Positions 16,020 through 25,357 of a stretch of 64,000 bases of DNA are shown here, piece after piece. The number at the start of each line of letters is the position of its first letter. Position 1 is the first letter of the stretch. The stretch comes from Candidatus Rifleibacteriota bacterium (GTDB lineage Bacteria > Muiribacteriota > Ozemobacteria > Ozemobacterales > Ozemobacteraceae). The notes under the pieces were generated by a model. That model was given only the letters and a program-made list of their open reading frames with translations, was not told where the DNA came from and made no database searches. The DNA lies in the NCBI GenBank assembly GCA_015233565.1, contig JADFXM010000005.1, positions 124,001-188,000 on the forward strand. The letters are read 5' to 3'. The position numbers were made by a program, and so were the translations under genes.

Positions 16020-17288
16020 ATGGCACAACGTGGAATACGCGAATACCACGCGAAGAAAATGCTTGCACGCCACTTATCCAAACATCTTGGAAAAAAGGAC
16101 GCGTATGATGGAAAAATTGTTATCATTGACAAGGATACAGATTGGAATTCACTAAAATCTCAAAATCCGTGGCTCACCAGCGGAACTCTTGTTGCAAAGC
16201 CAGATCAGCTTTTTGGCAAAAGAGGAAAACACGGATTGGTATTAGTAAACAAAGGCTTCGAAGAAACTAAATCCTGGATAATGGACAGAATGGGGAAAGA
16301 CACCAAAATTGGTGAAATCAATGGGATTTTGACTCATTTTATTATCGAGCCTTTTACCAAGCACGACACAGAATTCTATGTCGCAATCAAAACCCATGCA
16401 GAAGGCGACACGATATACTTCTCCACTCAGGGTGGAATCAATGTTGAAGAAAATTGGGATAAAGTGATTCAAATACCGGTTCCCATTTTGGAAGGAATCG
16501 CCGGGGCAAACATTGAAGGTCTTCTTCCTTCAAGTTTAGGCGTGAACAAAAAAATAATCGCCGATTATCTCAAAGGTTTGTATGAATATTTTGCAGCATT
16601 GCACTTTTCTTATTTGGAGATTAATCCATTTGCCCTCATCGGGACTGAAATAATCCCATTAGATATGGTCGCCAAAGTTGACGACACAGCCGAATTCGTT
16701 TGTTCGGAATTGTGGGGCGATGATCTGGAATTTCCCGCAGCTTTCGGCCGAACACTGTCTCCCGAGGAAGATAAAGTCCGGGAGCTGGATTCCCTTTCCG
16801 GGGCGTCTCTCAAGCTAACTCTTCTAAATCCGGATGGCCGAATCTGGAACATGGTTGCCGGCGGGGGAGCGTCAGTAATATACGCTGACACGGTGTGCGA
16901 TCTTGGATATGCTGATGAATTGGCTTTCTATGGTGAGTATTCAGGAGATCCAAGTACTCAATTGACTTACGAGTATGCAAAAACTGTCATGGATCTGATG
17001 ACACGACAGCCTGATCCCAAGGGGCGGGCAAAAACCCTTATCATTGGTGGAGGAATCGCTAACTTTACAGACGTTGCGAAAACATTCACCGGCATCATCA
17101 TGGCTCTCAAGGATTACGCGCAAAAGCTCAAATCGGTTAACGCGAGGATTTTCGTCCGCCGCGGAGGGCCGAATTATCATGAAGGTCTGGAAAAAATCAA
17201 GGCAGCCGCTGAGCAACTCGGCCTGCCAATTCAGGTTCACGGTCCGGAATACCACATGACCCGAGTTGTTTCCGACGCGTTGAAATAA
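16020..17288 (+). CDS. aclB: ATP-citrate lyase beta subunit
   Basis: 422 residues from the ATG at 16020, with GAAGGAG 9 bases upstream. ATP-citrate lyase cleaves citrate with CoA and ATP to acetyl-CoA and oxaloacetate. This subunit has the ATP-grasp fold and citrate-binding domain related to succinyl-CoA synthetase beta. It begins MAQRGIREYHAKKMLARHL, typical of the family, and contains FSYLEINPFALIG near 198-210 and the conserved MVAGGGASVIYADT near 278-291, followed by DLGYADELAFYGEYSG. It is followed 27 bases later by aclA, the normal partner. The two-subunit form is the bacterial type found in reductive-TCA organisms. Confidence 0.95.
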   Translation: MAQRGIREYHAKKMLARHLSKHLGKKDAYDGKIVIIDKDTDWNSLKSQNPWLTSGTLVAKPDQLFGKRGKHGLVLVNKGFEETKSWIMDRMGKDTKIGEINGILTHFIIEPFTKHDTEFYVAIKTHAEGDTIYFSTQGGINVEENWDKVIQIPVPILEGIAGANIEGLLPSSLGVNKKIIADYLKGLYEYFAALHFSYLEINPFALIGTEIIPLDMVAKVDDTAEFVCSELWGDDLEFPAAFGRTLSPEEDKVRELDSLSGASLKLTLLNPDGRIWNMVAGGGASVIYADTVCDLGYADELAFYGEYSGDPSTQLTYEYAKTVMDLMTRQPDPKGRAKTLIIGGGIANFTDVAKTFTGIIMALKDYAQKLKSVNARIFVRRGGPNYHEGLEKIKAAAEQLGLPIQVHGPEYHMTRVVSDALK

Positions 17289-17315
17289 TTTAGAAAGGAA
17301 AGGGAAAAACTGAAT

Positions 17316-19157
17316 ATGGCACGTCCAAGTTATCAGCTTTTCGATCGCGACACCAGAGCTCTCATATTTGGAATGCAGGTCAACGCTGCCCAGCGTATGC
17401 TGGATTTCGATTTCTGCTGCAAACGGGAAAAACCTTCGGTTGCCGCCATGGTAGACCCGGGAAGAAGCGAAATGAGCAAGTTCTTTTTTGGAAAAAAAGA
17501 GATCTTCATTCCCGTCTATCCCGACATTCAAAGCGCATTATCCGCCCATTCCGATATAGACGTAATGATCAATTTTGCCTCTTTCAGAAGCGCTTACGAG
17601 ACCAGTTTGAGCGCTCTTCAAACAACACAGATAAGAACTCTGGTAATTATTGCAGAAGGAATTCCTGAAAGGTTTTCCAGACATTTGAGAGCAGTTGCTC
17701 TTAAAAATGGTAAAAATATCATTGGCCCCGCCACAGTCGGAGGACTTGCATCAGGAGCTTTCAAAATCGGAAATACCGGCGGAACAATCGATAATATAGT
17801 TTTGTCCAAGCTGCATCGTGCAGGATCAGTAGGGTTTGTCAGCAAGTCCGGTGGAATGTCCAATGAAGTTTACAATATCATCTCCCGAAACACTGACGGA
17901 CTATTTGAAGGAATAGCAATTGGCGGAGATGCTTATGCAGGTTCCAATCTTCTAGAACATCTTCTCCGCTACGAGGAAAATCCCGCAATAAAAATGCTGG
18001 TTTGCCTCGGTGAAGTAGGAGGCGAAGAGGAGTGGAGAATTTACGATGCCGTTAAGAGCGGAAAGATCAAAAAGCCCCTCGTAATGTGGGTTACCGGCAC
18101 ATCGTTAAAATATATGCCCAAAGGAATTCAATTCGGACACGCAGGTGCAAAAGCTGATGCAAAGCGTGAAACAGCTGAAGCAAAAAACACCGCTCTGCGC
18201 GAAATTGGAGTCATTGTTCCAAAATCCTTTGATGATTTCGACAAAGCGATCAAGGAAACCTTTGATAGACTGGTTGCCACAGGCAAGCATTCACCGATTC
18301 CAGATGTACAAGCCCCACAGATTCCGATGAATTATAAAGAAGCTGCAGCACGCAACCTGGTCAGGCGTCCCACCAATTTTACCTGTACAATTTCTGACGA
18401 TTCCGGTGACGAGCTACTTTATGCGGGACATAAGATCAGCAAGGTCATTTCAGAAAACTATTCTATTGGTGATGTAATAGGACTTTTGTGGTTCAAGGAA
18501 AAGTTACCAACCTGGGCGGCAAAGTTTATTGAAATCGTTATCAAACTTTGCGCCGACCATGGCCCCTGCGTTTCAGGAGCACATAACACAATCGTAACAG
18601 CACGCGCTGGAAAAGATTTAATGAGTGCAGTTGCAGCTGGTATGCTGACAATCGGACCAAGATTCGGTGGCGCAGTTGCCGGAGCAGCTTTGCACTTCAA
18701 AGGCGCTAACGACGCAAAACTGACTCCCAGCGAATTCATAGCTGATATGAAAAAGAAAAACATCAAGATTCAGGGAATCGGACACCGTGTAAAAAGCCTT
18801 AAAAATCCCGATATGCGTGTTGTTCTTTTGAAAAAATTTGCTACCGAGAACTTCCCGAAAACCCCACTTTTGAACTACGCCCTTGAAGTGGAAAAATTGA
18901 CCACCTCCAAAAAAGACACCCTAATTCTTAATGTCGATGGCTCAATTGGAGTCCTTGCAGTAGACATGATGTACGGCCTCGGATGGGATGAAGAACGCAT
19001 CAAAACCGTCATAAATTCAGGAGGTCTGAACGGTCTGTTCATGCTAGGCCGAACAATCGGTTTCATTGGCCATTACATGGATCAAGCGCGTATGCAGGCG
19101 GAACTGTACAGACATCCATGGGAAGATGTTCTCTACGACCTTCCTCCAACGGTTTAA
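17316..19157 (+). CDS. aclA: ATP-citrate lyase alpha subunit (citrate synthase-like C-terminus)
   Basis: 613 residues, normal length. The N-terminal half is succinyl-CoA synthetase alpha-like with VGFVSKSGGMSNE near 172-184 and the phosphohistidine loop FGHAGAKA (His275). The C-terminal half (about 340-613) is the citrate synthase-like lyase domain with His423 (SGAHNTIV), His490 (GIGHRVKS) and Asp541 (LNVDGSIG), equivalents of the citrate synthase catalytic triad. All key residues are present, so the enzyme should be active. GGAAAGGG lies upstream of the ATG. It ends in a shared convergent terminator. Confidence 0.95.
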   Translation: MARPSYQLFDRDTRALIFGMQVNAAQRMLDFDFCCKREKPSVAAMVDPGRSEMSKFFFGKKEIFIPVYPDIQSALSAHSDIDVMINFASFRSAYETSLSALQTTQIRTLVIIAEGIPERFSRHLRAVALKNGKNIIGPATVGGLASGAFKIGNTGGTIDNIVLSKLHRAGSVGFVSKSGGMSNEVYNIISRNTDGLFEGIAIGGDAYAGSNLLEHLLRYEENPAIKMLVCLGEVGGEEEWRIYDAVKSGKIKKPLVMWVTGTSLKYMPKGIQFGHAGAKADAKRETAEAKNTALREIGVIVPKSFDDFDKAIKETFDRLVATGKHSPIPDVQAPQIPMNYKEAAARNLVRRPTNFTCTISDDSGDELLYAGHKISKVISENYSIGDVIGLLWFKEKLPTWAAKFIEIVIKLCADHGPCVSGAHNTIVTARAGKDLMSAVAAGMLTIGPRFGGAVAGAALHFKGANDAKLTPSEFIADMKKKNIKIQGIGHRVKSLKNPDMRVVLLKKFATENFPKTPLLNYALEVEKLTTSKKDTLILNVDGSIGVLAVDMMYGLGWDEERIKTVINSGGLNGLFMLGRTIGFIGHYMDQARMQAELYRHPWEDVLYDLPPTV

Positions 19158-19205
19158 GAAGGATTCCTAAAATTCCATAAGAATTCTTTTCGACCTCGTC
19201 GATTT

Positions 19206-19248
19206 AAATAACCTCAAAAACCCTGGTGGTTTTTGGGGTTATTTCTTT
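19206..19248. terminator. Bidirectional terminator between aclA and the polysaccharide cluster
   Basis: A 17-base stem with one mismatch: 19206-19222 against 19228-19244, loop CTGGT, then TCTTT on the plus strand. The minus strand also ends in TTATTTAAAT, so it can stop the convergent epimerase transcript too. Confidence 0.85.
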
Positions 19249-19298
19249 ATGATCCACATTAAAGCTGGTGACACCCACCTCTTGGAGAAATCGAAAAT

Positions 19299-20195
19299 CT
19301 AGCTTCCGGATGGATTGTCGCCTTTTTTTAACGAAACCATCATGGAAGCGAGCTCTGAAAGTGAAATTTTAGGAGACCATCCAAGTGATTTGATAGTTGA
19401 GGGGTTGGATATCAGTCGCATATATTCCGGTCGGAAACCTTCCTGAAGTAACACATGGTCTTTCCAGTTTTTTCCTGCAATTAAAAAACACTCTTCAAGC
19501 CATGACCGAATTGGATATGCCACACCCGAACCAATTGTAGCCTCAAATATTTTATCCTGATCAACCAGGGTAAAAATTGCTCGTACAACATCTCCTGCAA
19601 ACGTCCACTCTTTCTCTACATCTATATTTCCTAATCGTAACTTTTCATTGCTCCCCATCGCAATCTCTTCCACAAAATGAGCAATAATTTTACTGATGTG
19701 TCTTGATTTCCGATAAGGACTTTCGTGATGAAACAGATACCCGACATAAGCTTTTATCCCGATAGAGCGATAATATCTTGCCGCATAAGCTGATTGAATC
19801 CGGGATATGGAATACGCATCCCTTGCTTCAAATTGATCATTCTCGGAAATAGGCTTCCCGATATTAACAAATTGAAGCCCACTACCGGTAATAAAAACCT
19901 TGGCATCGGATTTATGCCTTTTTACCGCTTCCAAAATGTTCAGAGTACCGGTCGAGATAGTCTGATGATTGTCAAAAATGCTATCATGTTTAGTAGTAGA
20001 ATTGGCAGCCAAATGAAAAATGTATGAAGGGCAATGAGTTTTAATCAAGCTTTCCACAAAACTAAAAGAAGAAATGTCCCCGTTAATAAAACCTTTACTG
20101 CGGGAAACCAAAACGGGCTCTAAATTTCTTTCTTTGCAAATTTCGGAAAAATAAAAACCGTCTTGACCACCTGCGCCAAATATTATTGCTTTCAA
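19299..20195 (-). CDS. GDP-mannose 4,6-dehydratase-like NAD(P)-dependent epimerase/dehydratase
   Basis: 298 residues of the extended short-chain dehydrogenase family. The Rossmann motif GAGGQDGFYFSE (8-19) resembles the GxTGQDG of GDP-mannose 4,6-dehydratases, and FHLAANSTTKHD is present near 60-71. The catalytic Tyr lies in AYSISR, so the usual YxxxK lysine is Arg, and the usual Glu next to the catalytic Ser/Thr is changed (TGSGLQF). It is also shorter than GMDs (about 350). Activity may differ: reductase, epimerase, or altered dehydratase. The start is a TTG supported by AGGAG 6 bases upstream. It is the last gene of the surface-sugar cluster. Confidence 0.75.
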   Translation of the reverse strand: MKAIIFGAGGQDGFYFSEICKERNLEPVLVSRSKGFINGDISSFSFVESLIKTHCPSYIFHLAANSTTKHDSIFDNHQTISTGTLNILEAVKRHKSDAKVFITGSGLQFVNIGKPISENDQFEARDAYSISRIQSAYAARYYRSIGIKAYVGYLFHHESPYRKSRHISKIIAHFVEEIAMGSNEKLRLGNIDVEKEWTFAGDVVRAIFTLVDQDKIFEATIGSGVAYPIRSWLEECFLIAGKNWKDHVLLQEGFRPEYMRLISNPSTIKSLGWSPKISLSELASMMVSLKKGDNPSGS

Positions 20196-20558
20196 CTAAT
20201 TCTCCTAGAGAACAAATGTATACTTTTTCTAAAGGTCGCTCCGACTTGACTCAGAAGCTGTGAAAAAATTAAAAATTCGAAAATGTACTGGCTCGATAAA
20301 CCGTATAGGGAAAGCATTGTGAATTTTTACACTTTCATTTTCAGTCAATATTTCACACCTTCTCACAAGCTGTGAATAATCTACCGACCCACGAAAGTAC
20401 AACCAACGATAATGCTGTTAGAAAACGTTTGCGATTGTTTTCACTTTCCATTTTTTAATTATTTCACACCTTCTCAGTGCAAGCGTTCATCAACCAATTA
20501 ATTTCCCTTTCAGTTTTTCAAAATCTTCACAACTTGCCTGCTATTTCCCCCGCGAGTT
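20196..20558. other. Intergenic region with TTTCACA(C/G)CTTC repeats, copy B
   Basis: No gene is seen. It carries a 16-base copy (minus, 20252-20267) identical to 3374-3389, the DnaA-box-like TTATTCACA (minus, 20371-20379), and two direct copies of TATTTCACACCTTCTCA at 20349-20365 and 20460-20476. The inverted repeat TCACAAGCTGTGA lies at 20363-20375. It separates the epimerase gene from the methyltransferase gene, both minus strand. Confidence 0.55.
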
Positions 20559-21824
20559 TTACATTTTCTTTATTATCTCAATCGTTGGAAGTGGAAAAAT
20601 AAAACCTATACCTTGATTTATTGTTTCTTTCTCTCTCTCAATGAATTCACTTTTAAAGTGCCAAGGCAAAACAAGGTAATAGTCAGGTTTCATAGCACGA
20701 GACTTCTCTTCGCTTATGATTGGAATTTCAGTTCCAAGTGTAAAGGCACCGAATTTATCCGGGTTCCGTTCTGCGGCAAAATCGATTATCCGATTGTCAA
20801 TTCCGCACCACTGAAGAATAGTATTGCCCTTGGTTGAGGCACCATAAATATGGATTTTCTTACCTTCCTTCTTAAGCTGTTTTAGAAGCCTCTGCAGTTC
20901 ATCTCTGTGAATATTGATGCGGTCTTGAAAATTCTTATAAGGTTTATCAGTATCCAATTCCAGGTCAAATTCTTCCTGGTGCATCTGTTGGATGTTTTGA
21001 GAGAATTTTTCATTCTTGTACTTAAAATTCTCAAGGTGAGTTGCGTAACAGCGCAAACTTCCACCATTAATATCGTTTTGGGAAACATTAAACACTTTCA
21101 TGTCACTTCTTTTGAGAATGTTCTCTATTACAACCAGACTGTAATATTCAAGATGCTCGTGGCAAATCGTATCGTAAGAATTCATTCTCAACATAGTAGG
21201 CATATAGGACATTTCGAAAATCCAAATTCCTTCCTTGTTCAGAATACTTTTAATTCCTTTGGCAAAGGAAACCGGATTTTCCAAATCATAAAACATTGCG
21301 ATCGATGTTATTATATCGAATTTATCACTTCCAATGCGCACCGACAGTTCCTTTGAGGGAAAAATATCCTGTATGATGGTAACTTCTTCACTATTTATTC
21401 CCTGTGCAACATCAGATGGATCAACTCCAAATTCCTTATAACTCTTCGGATAAAAGCCCAGAAGTGTGCCGTCGTTACAGCCTATATCAAGAACTGATGC
21501 CGAACTTAGACCGACAAGTTCAGTCGCCTCATCAGCAATAGCTTTTAGATGATCTCTCATTGTGTTGTTCGTTCCTGAACGGTACCAATAAGTTGAATAC
21601 AATATTTCAGGTGGAACGGAATGTTCCATTTGCAAGAGCCCGCAAGCATTTTCATCTTTCGTCGGATCACAACGCAATAGATAGATTGGAATTTTTCTTT
21701 GTGGAGGAATGTGTTTCCCAGGTTTGATAAACGAACCCTGCAAATATTGATCTCCAAGGCTGATGACTGGCGTCAATGCGCTGGATCCGCATACTCTACA
21801 GGTTTTTCGATGTACCAGATTCAT
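20559..21824 (-). CDS. NDP-sugar C-methyltransferase-like protein (NovU/TylC3 type)
   Basis: 421 residues. The N-terminal zinc-binding domain has Cys9/Cys12 (CRVCG), Cys52 and Cys61. The SAM-binding domain has VLDIGCNDGT at 111-120. A conserved EHLEYYS segment lies near 222. The C-terminal domain carries the GASTKGNTILQW motif near 334 typical of this family, with possible catalytic His/Tyr nearby. Such enzymes methylate carbon of 4-keto-6-deoxy sugars or related intermediates. The start has AAGGAG 8 bases upstream and lies inside the end of the upstream fusion gene (28-base overlap). Together with the epimerase it suggests a branched or deoxysugar in a surface glycan. Confidence 0.85.
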   Translation of the reverse strand: MNLVHRKTCRVCGSSALTPVISLGDQYLQGSFIKPGKHIPPQRKIPIYLLRCDPTKDENACGLLQMEHSVPPEILYSTYWYRSGTNNTMRDHLKAIADEATELVGLSSASVLDIGCNDGTLLGFYPKSYKEFGVDPSDVAQGINSEEVTIIQDIFPSKELSVRIGSDKFDIITSIAMFYDLENPVSFAKGIKSILNKEGIWIFEMSYMPTMLRMNSYDTICHEHLEYYSLVVIENILKRSDMKVFNVSQNDINGGSLRCYATHLENFKYKNEKFSQNIQQMHQEEFDLELDTDKPYKNFQDRINIHRDELQRLLKQLKKEGKKIHIYGASTKGNTILQWCGIDNRIIDFAAERNPDKFGAFTLGTEIPIISEEKSRAMKPDYYLVLPWHFKSEFIEREKETINQGIGFIFPLPTIEIIKKM

Positions 21825-23670
21825 CGTGATTCTCCTTCATGCTTTTTTTCAGTATAACAAACGAGGCGAAGCTGTAGTGAAATTTTCCCAGAAAAGTGAA
21901 GTCTGGATTAGGACAACTCCATTGAGGTTCGTCGAATATCCGGCAATTCTTCATCACTGGCAGCAAACGATCTTTCAAATCCTGCTTGGTGTAAAGTCTT
22001 GCATTACATTCTGGTTTCGGGTCATCCGCTCTCCATCCCTCTTTAAAATCACACGTGATTATGGCCACGCCACCAGGTGACAAAAGCTCTTCAACACACC
22101 TTGCAAAAGATTCATCATCAGGATCATGTTCAATCACAGACGTAGAAAAAATTATATCATATGAATTTTGAATTACACCAGGTTTTGTAAAATACTCCTG
22201 CAGGGAATAATTTATTGTTGGATCGATCTCGTCAATTTTATATCCCATCTTAATCAGGCTCATTGATGCTGTATCCTCAAAACTTCCAACACATAGAATC
22301 CTGGGATTAATATATCGAGAAAGAAATCGATGCACGGTATCAAAAACAAAGGCTTGTTGTACATTAGCCGCCGCGATTTTTCTCTGCATTGTTATTGGAA
22401 CCAATTCCCTTAGCATTTCAACAGCTGGGCGATAGAGTTTTCGGGCAGTGTTATCAAGAATACGATTCAAGGATGTCCCAGAGGGGATATCAACCGGACG
22501 ATATTGTACCAGTGAGTTTTTTGTCGTGTCGTCTTTTATCTGCTCTCTGGAATTTAACCAGGTAAAATTTCTATCTGGTATGGAAAACACTCTTTTACAT
22601 CTTGATTTAATTGTCGAAAAAATTCCCATTTTAGACTTCGAAGGGTTCTGCATTTTGTAAAAAACAGAATCAAGAATTCTTTCATACTCCCACAAAATAT
22701 TTTCTGCATTCCATTCATCATAATGCTTTTTTAGTGGAATAAAACCACCGGAAATAATTGTTTTCAAGTTATTTTTTGTGACACAAACTGAAGGTTCGAC
22801 ATCAAATAAATGCCTGAACATAATCGCATCAGAAATTGCAATTGGTCTTTGAACCGCCATTGCGTAATCAACCGTGCTGGATAATCCCCTGTTTCCGGTG
22901 TCTTCATACAAAAACATATTAACTGTATTTTGTGCTAGAAAATCAAGAATCCCGTTAGTTTCAAGAAAATAGTGAGTTACAAGTAAACGAATGCCGGGCT
23001 TCGTTATCAAGGATTGGCATTTTTCAGCGACTATTTTTGCCTGGACACCTTTTTTATCTACAAAATCAGAGGAAGGGATGTTTAAACGTATTATCGCTTC
23101 ATCAAATTCATTTTGAACCAATTTTACGATATTCTCAAAACCCTTATTGGGAGCTGCAAAGCCGAAACTTCCTATTACAGGTGTTCCTGATGGATGAGGG
23201 AAGTTATTTTTATATTCCGGAATGAGCCGTCCCGTTTTGTACACATACGGATTTTTCAACAACAAAGTTGGATCAGGAGCAATGTAAAAATCAAAAAGTG
23301 ACTTGTTCAGAATTGTTCTTCCAAACGGCAAAAAAGTGTTTCTGTAGTTTGTTGCTGAGTCTGCAACAACCTGAGTCACTTCATGAATAATTCCAATTTG
23401 AGGTATAGGAATCGAAGCAATGTTGTTTCTGTAAAACATTGGAAGAATTCTTTGTCCTAGCCATGGCATTACCGATCGTATGTAATTGTAAACAATGGCA
23501 GCAGGAAAATGTTCTCTGATAGCACTGCGTAAGTCGGTCAATGACGAGCATTCAACTCGAATAAATTCGTATCGTTTAGATTCTTGTAATACATCGGTGA
23601 TACTTTTGCCAAACTCGTAAACACCACAACGCGACTTTCTATGCGAAATAAACAGAATTTTTTTATTCAT
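21796..23670 (-). CDS. Glycosyltransferase-methyltransferase fusion protein
   Basis: 624 residues from the ATG at 23670 (a GTG three codons upstream is possible). The first about 330 residues are GT-B-like (start KKILFISHRKSRCGVYEFG, later GSFGFAAPNKGFENIVKLV and a C-terminal donor-site-like segment with EDTGNRGLSSTVDYAM). A linker of about 100 residues follows. The last about 170 residues look like a class I SAM methyltransferase (RILCVGSFEDTASM, then DIIFSTSVIEHDPDD and LLSPGGVAIITCDF). It probably adds and methylates, or caps, a glycan. The fused order is uncommon. The cluster lies between flippase and C-methyltransferase genes. Confidence 0.72.
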   Translation of the reverse strand: MNKKILFISHRKSRCGVYEFGKSITDVLQESKRYEFIRVECSSLTDLRSAIREHFPAAIVYNYIRSVMPWLGQRILPMFYRNNIASIPIPQIGIIHEVTQVVADSATNYRNTFLPFGRTILNKSLFDFYIAPDPTLLLKNPYVYKTGRLIPEYKNNFPHPSGTPVIGSFGFAAPNKGFENIVKLVQNEFDEAIIRLNIPSSDFVDKKGVQAKIVAEKCQSLITKPGIRLLVTHYFLETNGILDFLAQNTVNMFLYEDTGNRGLSSTVDYAMAVQRPIAISDAIMFRHLFDVEPSVCVTKNNLKTIISGGFIPLKKHYDEWNAENILWEYERILDSVFYKMQNPSKSKMGIFSTIKSRCKRVFSIPDRNFTWLNSREQIKDDTTKNSLVQYRPVDIPSGTSLNRILDNTARKLYRPAVEMLRELVPITMQRKIAAANVQQAFVFDTVHRFLSRYINPRILCVGSFEDTASMSLIKMGYKIDEIDPTINYSLQEYFTKPGVIQNSYDIIFSTSVIEHDPDDESFARCVEELLSPGGVAIITCDFKEGWRADDPKPECNARLYTKQDLKDRLLPVMKNCRIFDEPQWSCPNPDFTFLGKFHYSFASFVILKKSMKENHDESGTSKNL

Positions 23671-23737
23671 TGTCAACACCCATATAGTATTTTAATGGAG
23701 TTTTGCATATTTTGGATCATATCAAACCTATAGTTAT

Positions 23738-25258
23738 TTAAATGACAACATTCCGTCTGAAACTCACTTTTCGGATGGTATCAGACAGCAATTCTCTGAT
23801 CATTGGTGTTGCTAAAATCGAAGCACCAAGCGTTAAAGACAGGACTACGACCAGATATAGTATTATCATAAACTGACTCATTCTTTCCGGCATTAATACT
23901 CGCCCCGCTCCCGCAACAAGTCCGGATACAAATAGCGGAATAGAAACGTCATGCAGATACCAGCGCCACTTCTCTGATGGCAATAATCTTCTATGCATTA
24001 TTGGAATTTCCAAAAGAAAATATCCAAGATTCAAAGCCAACCAAACACAGGCGGCACCAACAGAGCCATAACATCTTGTTAAATAAATTATGCAGGGAAC
24101 AAATAAAATCAAAGCGATCGCATTTTTGTAAAAAGACAATCTTGTCCAACCAAATGCCAATTGTAAGACATATGGTGGATTCAAAAGGCCATTAATAGCA
24201 GTACCACAAACCAAAATTCTTACCAGACGGTATGAATTTTCGGCCATCACAGAATTTTGCGTCCATAGTAAAAGGATTTCAAAAGGGAACAAGGCCAGAA
24301 CAATTGTACCCGGAAGTATCAAAACGGCCATAAATTGGCAAATTTTATGATAAAGCAAGATCAATTCAGATTGATTGCCGGTGGAGGAAAGTTGTGTAAA
24401 TCTTGGATAAATACTATAAAACACTGGAGAAAAAAAGCGTGTTGGACTCATTGCAACAACGTTTGCCAGCATATAATAACCAAACATCTCAAGGGACAAC
24501 ATTTTACTCAACAAAATCTTGTCAAGTTGAGTAAGAATAATCGTAAAAATAGAGATACCACTCATTCCTGCAGCAAATTTCCAAATTCCTTTTAAAAGGG
24601 GCCATTGAAAAAATGAATTTCCCTCAATTCGAGGCAACGAGTACCATAGAAACCACCCGAGGGAAAGTGTATTTACAGAACTTATGATTATTTGCCATCT
24701 AAAAAAAGCTTGAATGGTCGGTGACAGTAACCAAAGAACAAAAATAGCTCCAACAGCACGCAAAGTACTGATACCAATGACGATAATATTGAGAGGGAGC
24801 TGCTTTTGAAGGCCCATTAAGCCTCCGGAATAAAACCCGGCTGGCATTTGAAGAGCCAGCAAAAAACCCATTAATAACAAGGACTGTTCAACAGATCCCG
24901 GAGGCAAATTTCCAGCTTTAATCCAGTATTTGGAAATTGTTGGGGATAACGACACCACTACGATGCCAACAAAAATAGCCACACTCCAGTAAAGTATTTC
25001 CAATGTCCTGGTAAGATCCCGCATTTCCTTTTCTTTACCAGGAATTGCGGAAAGTCTGGCAAGTTCACGATTTAAGGTTCCGCTTAATCCCATGTCCAAT
25101 AGACTCAACAACACTTGAAGTGTTGCAAAAAAACCGATCAACCCCCAGGATTCCACTCCCACAAATTTGATATAGACCGGGACAAAAATTAACCCGATCA
25201 AGGCTTGCCATAAGGTTCCAACAAAATTTGCGGCAATGTTTATTTTAAGCAGATTCAT
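23738..25258 (-). CDS. Polysaccharide flippase (Wzx/MATE-MVF superfamily)
   Basis: 506 residues with about 12-14 hydrophobic helices. The N-terminus NIAANFVGTLWQALIGLIF and the GVESWGLIGFFATLQVLLSLLDMGLSG segment are typical of O-antigen/oligosaccharide flippases, which move lipid-linked glycan units to the outer face of the inner membrane. It lies among sugar-modifying and glycosyltransferase genes in the same direction, fitting a Wzx-dependent pathway. No polymerase (Wzy) or ligase is seen in this cluster. A second flippase-type protein of similar length is encoded at 51185-52711. Confidence 0.85.
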   Translation of the reverse strand: MNLLKINIAANFVGTLWQALIGLIFVPVYIKFVGVESWGLIGFFATLQVLLSLLDMGLSGTLNRELARLSAIPGKEKEMRDLTRTLEILYWSVAIFVGIVVVSLSPTISKYWIKAGNLPPGSVEQSLLLMGFLLALQMPAGFYSGGLMGLQKQLPLNIIVIGISTLRAVGAIFVLWLLSPTIQAFFRWQIIISSVNTLSLGWFLWYSLPRIEGNSFFQWPLLKGIWKFAAGMSGISIFTIILTQLDKILLSKMLSLEMFGYYMLANVVAMSPTRFFSPVFYSIYPRFTQLSSTGNQSELILLYHKICQFMAVLILPGTIVLALFPFEILLLWTQNSVMAENSYRLVRILVCGTAINGLLNPPYVLQLAFGWTRLSFYKNAIALILFVPCIIYLTRCYGSVGAACVWLALNLGYFLLEIPIMHRRLLPSEKWRWYLHDVSIPLFVSGLVAGAGRVLMPERMSQFMIILYLVVVLSLTLGASILATPMIRELLSDTIRKVSFRRNVVI

Positions 25259-25357
25259 AGACTATTCGCACCCTTTAAAATAAAATCCCGCAAACTTTAT
25301 GGAAATTAGCTTTCGAACAATGTTTTGCAACATAACAATTCTTTTGGAGAAAACTAG

